Origin: Bacteroidota bacterium
GTDB lineage: Bacteria > Bacteroidota > Bacteroidia > Cytophagales > Cyclobacteriaceae
DNA: 10,262 nt
Direction of reading: 5' to 3'
NCBI GenBank assembly: GCA_024643595.1
Contig: JAHEMS010000091.1
Location: forward strand, 1 to 10,262
Shown here: positions 6,526 through 10,262 of the stretch, piece by piece
Layout: every line of letters begins with the position of its first letter
Position numbering within the stretch: the stretch's first letter is position 1
Translations under genes and position numbers: made by a program
Notes under the pieces: model-generated
Told to the model about the DNA's origin: nothing
The model's input: the letters and a program-made list of their open reading frames with translations, nothing else
Database searches by the model: none

Positions 6526-7104
6526 GTGGATTTATCGGAAAAACAGGTTTTGGAAACAATACAATCAGGCAACGAAAGTGCTTTTGAGATGATATTTAGA
6601 GCCTATTACCAATCCCTATGCCGTTATGCTTATTCTTTTCTGGAAGATAAAGAAGAGGCCGAGGAGGTGGTGCAATCTGCATTTATCACGGTTTGGGAAA
6701 AACGAAAGACCCTCGACATTCAAACTTCATTGAAGTCTTATCTATATAAGATGGTGCGCAATGCCAGCCTCAACGTCATCAAACATGAAAAAATAAAACA
6801 GCAGCATGTGGCGCATGAGCTTGCAGTTACTGATGCCACCTATGAATCCGTTTCACAAAAAGTTTATGCCTCCGAGTTAGAATCAAAAATCACTGAAGCG
6901 ATCAAAGTTTTACCGGAACAATGTCGTCTCGTGTTTCAATTAAGCCGATTTGAAGAATTGAAATACCAGGAGATAGCTGACCAACTTCAAATCTCGGTGA
7001 AGACAGTGGAGAATCATATGGGAAAAGCATTAAAAATAATGCGTGAACAATTGAAAGAGTATTTACCCTTGCTTTTACTATTTATGAAAGATCTTTTTGA
7101 ATAA
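6526..7104 (+). CDS. RNA polymerase ECF sigma factor (RpoE/FecI-like, Bacteroidota type)
   Basis: A 192-residue group IV sigma factor. Region 2 spans about residues 14-80 (FEMIFRAYYQSLCRYAYSFL, then EEAEEVVQSAFITVWEKR), binding core polymerase and the -10 region. Region 4 spans about 118-172 (LPEQCRLVFQLSRFEELKYQEIADQL, then the helix-turn-helix ISVKTVENHMGKAL), reading the -35 region. The hydrophobic tail YLPLLLLF is common in Bacteroidota ECF proteins. The start is GTG at 6526: an in-frame TGA lies at 6508-6510, and the first internal ATG would remove part of region 2. The anti-sigma gene follows within 13 nt, so this sigma is probably held inactive until a surface signal arrives and may control its own operon. 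I found no clear promoter; TAAATTG at 6498-6504 is only a partial -7 match. Confidence 0.95.
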   Translation: MDLSEKQVLETIQSGNESAFEMIFRAYYQSLCRYAYSFLEDKEEAEEVVQSAFITVWEKRKTLDIQTSLKSYLYKMVRNASLNVIKHEKIKQQHVAHELAVTDATYESVSQKVYASELESKITEAIKVLPEQCRLVFQLSRFEELKYQEIADQLQISVKTVENHMGKALKIMREQLKEYLPLLLLFMKDLFE

Positions 7105-7110
7105 GGTGGA
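7103..7110 (+). promoter_or_regulatory. Shine-Dalgarno-like site deciding the anti-sigma start
   Basis: AAGGTGGA overlaps the sigma-factor stop codon and lies 7 nt before the ATG at 7118. Strong SD matches are scarce elsewhere in the window, so this site supports 7118 over the TTG at 7097 as the anti-sigma start. Confidence 0.6.
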
Positions 7111-7117
7111 AAATGTG

Positions 7118-8107
7118 ATGAACGATATGGATGATTTGATTGGTAAGGTGCTTGCCGGTGAAGCTACCGCCCAGGAGCAGGGAGAGGTAATCCATTGGAG
7201 AAAGCTAAGTGAAGCAAACGAAAAGTACTTTAATCAGCTAAAAGAGATTTTTGATAAAGCAGGAGCCGTTCCTGTCCAGGTAGATTTCGATACGGATGCC
7301 GCCTGGAATAAGGTGAAGGATCAATTAAAAAAAGAAGGCAAAGTAATTTCATTAAATAAACGTACTGGCTTCTTATCTCCTTTGCGCATGGCCGCCGGCA
7401 TTATTCTTTTGCTAAGTGTAGGGTCTCTATTTTATTGGCTGACGGCGCCTACTGTACAAACGCTGGCAGTGATCACTGAAAAAACCACAAGACAGGATAC
7501 ATTACCTGATGGCAGCACAGCTTTTTTAAATAAAAAGACAGAAATCGAATTCGAATATAATCCACGTGCGAAAACAAGAAGATTAAAATTGAAAGGAGAA
7601 GCGTACTTTACGGTAAAGCATGAAGAAGAAAAGCCGTTCATTATTGAGGCCGATGAAATTCTGGTGCGCGACATTGGAACTGAATTTAACCTGAAGGCCT
7701 ATCCTGAAAAGGATACCATTGAAATTGTTGTTACTCATGGAGAAGTTCAGTTTTATACTAAACTGGATTCTGGGCTAAATTTAAAGGCTGGCGAAAAAGC
7801 GATTTATAGCAAACGTGCGAAAGAATTTTATCGCATCGAAAAGCCAGACACTAACTTACTGGCCTATAAAACTAAAGTGTTTAGTTTCAATAATACTGAT
7901 CTGCGGTCAGTGATTTCACTGCTGAACGAGGTCTACAATTCAAAAATAAGTCTGGCCGATGAATCCCTGTATACCTGTCGGCTAACCGCCAACTTTAAAG
8001 AAGATGATCCTGAAATTATTGTTGAAGTCATCGCTGAAACAATGGGACTTGAGTTAACTAAAAAGAATGATCAGCTAATCCTGAGTGGAAAGGGTTGCGA
8101 TAATTAA
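7118..8107 (+). CDS. FecR-family transmembrane anti-sigma factor with DUF4974-like C-terminus
   Basis: The protein has 329 residues from the ATG at 7118. A frame open from TTG 7097 would overlap the sigma gene and add 7 residues; the SD-like AAGGTGGA favours the ATG. The cytoplasmic N-terminal part (1-85) should bind the sigma factor and includes the conserved DTDAAWNKV segment (58-66). One membrane helix lies at about 91-108. The periplasmic FecR domain (about 120-212) has the typical TLPDGSTAFLNKKTEI, GEAYFTVKH, PFIIEA and VRDIGTEFNLKAYP blocks. The C-terminal domain (about 254-325), FSFNNTDLRSVISLLNEVY onward, is DUF4974-like, which is related in fold to STN. By analogy with FecR it relays a signal from an outer-membrane partner to the sigma factor; the STN protein 9 nt downstream is the obvious partner. 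Confidence 0.95.
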   Translation: MNDMDDLIGKVLAGEATAQEQGEVIHWRKLSEANEKYFNQLKEIFDKAGAVPVQVDFDTDAAWNKVKDQLKKEGKVISLNKRTGFLSPLRMAAGIILLLSVGSLFYWLTAPTVQTLAVITEKTTRQDTLPDGSTAFLNKKTEIEFEYNPRAKTRRLKLKGEAYFTVKHEEEKPFIIEADEILVRDIGTEFNLKAYPEKDTIEIVVTHGEVQFYTKLDSGLNLKAGEKAIYSKRAKEFYRIEKPDTNLLAYKTKVFSFNNTDLRSVISLLNEVYNSKISLADESLYTCRLTANFKEDDPEIIVEVIAETMGLELTKKNDQLILSGKGCDN

Positions 8108-8116
8108 CGTCCTGGT

Positions 8117-9922
8117 ATGAATCGTTTGTTCGCAATTATACTCTGCTTCATTCTTTTTAAATCCATCACGTTCGCTCAGAACAATATTCCGATTCTTGAA
8201 AGAAAGATCTCAATGACCGCTACGGATGAAAAAATCCCTTCCGTACTATCGCGTATCGGTCAGGATGCTGGATTTTCCTTTTCGTATAATAGCGCCATCA
8301 TTGCTGCCGATCAAACTGTAACGCTCGAAGTCTCCAACAAATCCATCAGGGATGTACTCAATGAAATTTTTCATGGGTCTATGAATTTCAAAGAAAAAAG
8401 CAAATACCTCATCATTACCAAAGCGCCAATTGTTCAGGCTAAAAATAATATTGTGGTCATCATTCTGAATGGCTATGTCCAGGATGTTCAAACGGGTGAA
8501 AAAATTGCAAAAGCCAGTGTGTATGAAAAAAGCTCAGTTACTTCCACAGTCACTGACGATTACGGTTATTTCAAATTGAAACTTGAGAAGCGAACGGATT
8601 CTATTTCCATATCAGTGAGCAAGAAAAATTACCTGGATACACTGGTAAGTATCACGGCTCCTGACAATCAGTATATCACGATATCCATTCAACCCGATAA
8701 AACTGATTCCTTGTTGATTTCGGCCATATCCATTCCGATTGATTCCACCGTGCATGTTGAAAATGAATTTGTGATGCCTTATGAGGATGAACCCAACGTT
8801 CAAAATATTCATGATACACTTTATCAACTCGTTCAGGTTTCATTTCTTCCGTTCATAGGCACCAACGAACGCCTGAGTGGTAATGTGATTAATGATTACT
8901 CCATCAACTTTCTGGGTGGCTACTCCATGGGAACAAAACAAATTGAGTTGGGTTTTTTCGTGAATATGGATCGGGCTGACGTAAGCTGGTTGCAGATTGC
9001 CGGCTTTACAAACCTCGTTGGCAGAAATGTGTATGGCATTCAAGCGGCTGGCTTCGCCAATGTAAATGGTGGCGAGACAAAAGCCGTTCAGCTGGCGGGT
9101 TTTGCCAATACAAATTTAGGTGAAAGCCGGGGCGTGCTGTTAGCCGGTTTTGCCAATACAAACTTAAAGGGAGTAAGCGGAGTTCAATTAGCGGGGTTCA
9201 GCAATGTTACCCTTGGAAATTCCAGAGGCGCTCAAATAGCCGGTTTTGGTAATGTACAAATAGGTGATTACCGCGGTTCACAAATTGCCGGATTCACCAA
9301 CATCGCGACTAAAAAAATTTCAGGCTCACAAATTTCCGCCTTTTATAATTATGGAAAGAATGTGAAGGGGACCCAAATTGGATTGTTTAATTATGCCGAT
9401 TCATTAGGCGGCATTCCGGTTGGATTATTAAGCATTGTCAAATCAGGATATCATAAAATAGAGCTCTCTGCCGACGAGGTGTTTTATTCAAATCTTGCCT
9501 TTCGCAGTGGGGCAAGAAAATTTCACACCATGATTATGGCGGGATTAAAACCAAAGCAATCGTTGTCACCAGCTGATACTTCGGTATGGACTTTTGGATA
9601 TGGATTAGGTACTGCCCGCAAGTTAACCCGCTGGCTATACCTGGACCTGGATCTATCGTCTCAACATATAAACAGAGGAAGTTTTACGAATGCATTAAGC
9701 CTGCTGAACAAAGCCTACATCGGACTCGACTTTCAAGTGGCAAAAAAATTCTCCATCGCTACGGGCATCTCGCTGAATGGTTACATGACGCGCACCACGT
9801 TTACCGACTATCCAGAACTCTTCACAGATTATAAACCAAAAATAATCTATGATGAAAATTTAAACCACGACATTAATCTGAAGATGTGGTGGGGAGCTAA
9901 AGTAGCACTTCGGTTTCTGTAA
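8117..9922 (+). CDS. Exported STN / CarboxypepD_reg-like protein with 16-residue surface repeats
   Basis: The 601-residue protein has a signal peptide (1-20, cleavage after TFA). An STN-like domain (about 28-102) contains ISMTATDEKIPSVLSRIG and VSNKSIRDVLNEIF. A CarboxypepD_reg-like beta-sandwich (about 117-192) contains GYVQDVQTGEKI and TDDYGYFKLKL. After a linker (193-245) comes a repeat region (about 293-438) with the unit Q-[ILA]-A-G-F-x-N plus nine residues, in exact 16-residue register for eight units. The C-terminal 160 residues alternate aromatic/hydrophobic strands and end in WWGAKVALRFL, like an outer-membrane beta-barrel edge. The repeats resemble the LA_2272-type surface repeats as I recall them. 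No TonB plug or full-size receptor barrel is present. STN normally contacts the periplasmic part of FecR in TonB receptors; here it is probably the sensor for the sigma/anti-sigma pair upstream (9-nt gap). Domains are well supported; ligand and topology are unknown. Confidence 0.88.
   Translation: MNRLFAIILCFILFKSITFAQNNIPILERKISMTATDEKIPSVLSRIGQDAGFSFSYNSAIIAADQTVTLEVSNKSIRDVLNEIFHGSMNFKEKSKYLIITKAPIVQAKNNIVVIILNGYVQDVQTGEKIAKASVYEKSSVTSTVTDDYGYFKLKLEKRTDSISISVSKKNYLDTLVSITAPDNQYITISIQPDKTDSLLISAISIPIDSTVHVENEFVMPYEDEPNVQNIHDTLYQLVQVSFLPFIGTNERLSGNVINDYSINFLGGYSMGTKQIELGFFVNMDRADVSWLQIAGFTNLVGRNVYGIQAAGFANVNGGETKAVQLAGFANTNLGESRGVLLAGFANTNLKGVSGVQLAGFSNVTLGNSRGAQIAGFGNVQIGDYRGSQIAGFTNIATKKISGSQISAFYNYGKNVKGTQIGLFNYADSLGGIPVGLLSIVKSGYHKIELSADEVFYSNLAFRSGARKFHTMIMAGLKPKQSLSPADTSVWTFGYGLGTARKLTRWLYLDLDLSSQHINRGSFTNALSLLNKAYIGLDFQVAKKFSIATGISLNGYMTRTTFTDYPELFTDYKPKIIYDENLNHDINLKMWWGAKVALRFL
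8993..9430 (+). repeat. In-frame tandem repeats, 48 bp (16 residues) per unit
   Basis: QxAGF-like units begin at residues 293, 309, 325, 341, 357, 373, 389 and 405, an exact 16-residue spacing, then at 420 and 434 with slightly shorter units. The DNA of most units has diverged, but units three and four share 20 of 21 bases (9098-9118 against 9146-9166), indicating a more recent duplication or gene conversion. A beta-solenoid is the likely fold. Confidence 0.88.
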
Positions 9923-9959
9923 ATTTCTTTCGCTAAATAAATAATTTAAAATCAAGTAG

Positions 9960-9975
9960 GGGTTAAGGATAACCC
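9960..9975 (+). other. Short hairpin between the STN protein and the next gene
   Basis: GGGTTA (9960-9965) and TAACCC (9970-9975) form a perfect 6-bp stem around AGGA. It is not followed by a T tract, so it is not a standard terminator; it could be a weak attenuator, an mRNA-processing site or an operator. Confidence 0.35.
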
Positions 9976-9979
9976 ATTT

Positions 9980-10010
9980 GTCATACCCATGTAAAAAATG
10001 ATTGTATGAC
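9980..10010 (+). promoter_or_regulatory. Inverted repeat covering the start codon of the last gene
   Basis: GTCATAC (9980-9986) and GTATGAC (10004-10010) are exact complements with a 17-nt spacer. The right arm contains the ATG at 10006-10008. In RNA this would pair the start codon; in DNA it could be an operator. The role is inferred. Confidence 0.35.
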
Positions 10011-10262
10011 ATACTTCAGAAATAATATTCTTCTTTTTGTCCTGATGCTAATTGGCCTATCATTAAACGGGCAATCGCTTACGCAAACTATTCGAGGAAC
10101 GGTCGTGGACAACGTATCGCACACTCCATTACCTGGAGCATCTATCGTACTGATTAACGCTGATCTGCTGACTGGAACAACTACCGATCCTGATGGAAAT
10201 TTCAATCTCAATACTGTTCCTGTTGGCACGCACACCCTGCGTATCTCTTTTGTTGGATACAA
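10006..10262 (+). CDS. Exported CarboxypepD_reg-like protein, possible TonB-dependent receptor (N-terminal part, runs off right edge)
   Basis: An ATG at 10006 opens a frame of 85 complete codons to the window edge. Residues 1-23 form a signal peptide (hydrophobic 8-20, likely cleavage near NGQS). From residue 28 the sequence is a CarboxypepD_reg-like domain: TIRGTVVD, TPLPGASIVL, the turn TTTDPDGNFNL and PVGTHTLRISFVGY. This is the usual beginning of Bacteroidota SusC/TonB-dependent receptors and of some surface proteins. No STN domain lies between the signal peptide and this domain. The gene follows the STN/repeat protein by 83 nt and probably belongs to the same locus, perhaps as the transporter or effector controlled by the sigma factor. 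Whether a plug and barrel follow cannot be seen. Start choice is good: neighbouring upstream ATGs hit stops at once. Confidence 0.85.
   Translation, partial: MTYFRNNILLFVLMLIGLSLNGQSLTQTIRGTVVDNVSHTPLPGASIVLINADLLTGTTTDPDGNFNLNTVPVGTHTLRISFVGY

Noticed and set aside
7097..7117. TTG start of the anti-sigma gene overlapping the sigma stop
   Set aside because: An SD-like AAGGTGGA is correctly spaced for the ATG at 7118, and the added residues carry no family feature.
8993..9430. Regular 48-bp spacing that could suggest a CRISPR-like array
   Set aside because: The periodicity is in frame with a continuous protein, the units have diverged at DNA level, and there are no unique spacers between identical repeats.
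9981..10262. Open frame on the minus strand at the right edge
   Set aside because: It lies antisense to a frame with a signal peptide and a clear CarboxypepD_reg-like domain and shows no recognisable protein features.

Overview
The window looks like chromosomal DNA of a Bacteroidota bacterium, probably from the Cytophagales/Cytophagia side; the phylum is much safer than the order. The evidence is an ECF sigma factor followed by a FecR-type anti-sigma factor with a DUF4974-like C-terminus, STN and CarboxypepD_reg-like domains on exported proteins, a perfect TAnnTTTG -7 element, mostly absent Shine-Dalgarno sequences, and moderate-to-low GC. I saw no rRNA, tRNA, CRISPR array, insertion sequence or phage gene.

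Left part, minus strand (1-1341): a DHRS4-like short-chain dehydrogenase lies directly upstream of an acyl-CoA dehydrogenase of the ACAD10/ACAD11 type, which runs off the left edge. They look like one operon for catabolism of acyl-CoA, possibly hydroxyacyl-CoA. The 265-bp divergent region (1342-1606) carries a perfect 10-bp inverted repeat just upstream of the dehydrogenase.

Middle, plus strand (1607-6433): two tandem paralogous exported proteins of unknown function (1607-3048) end at a clear intrinsic terminator. Next is a RidA/YjgF-family protein that unusually carries a signal peptide (3224-3745). A likely three-gene unit follows: a small acidic membrane-anchored or exported protein (3803-4123), a SulP anion transporter with a STAS domain (4190-5725) and a type II beta-carbonic anhydrase (5739-6377). 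It starts at a TAnnTTTG element almost touching its first start codon and ends at a strong terminator. Transporter plus carbonic anhydrase suggests bicarbonate uptake or inorganic-carbon/pH handling.

Right part, plus strand (6526-10262): a cell-surface signalling locus with an ECF sigma factor, a FecR-like transmembrane anti-sigma factor, and a 601-residue exported protein. The last joins an STN domain and a carboxypeptidase-regulatory-like domain to a solenoid of regular 16-residue repeats and a probable outer-membrane beta domain. The start of a further exported CarboxypepD_reg-like protein, perhaps a TonB-dependent receptor, follows. The STN signalling domain sits on a repeat protein rather than on a TonB receptor, the most unusual arrangement in the window. 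It may be a surface-sensing module in which STN contacts the FecR-like C-terminal domain in the periplasm and releases the sigma factor.
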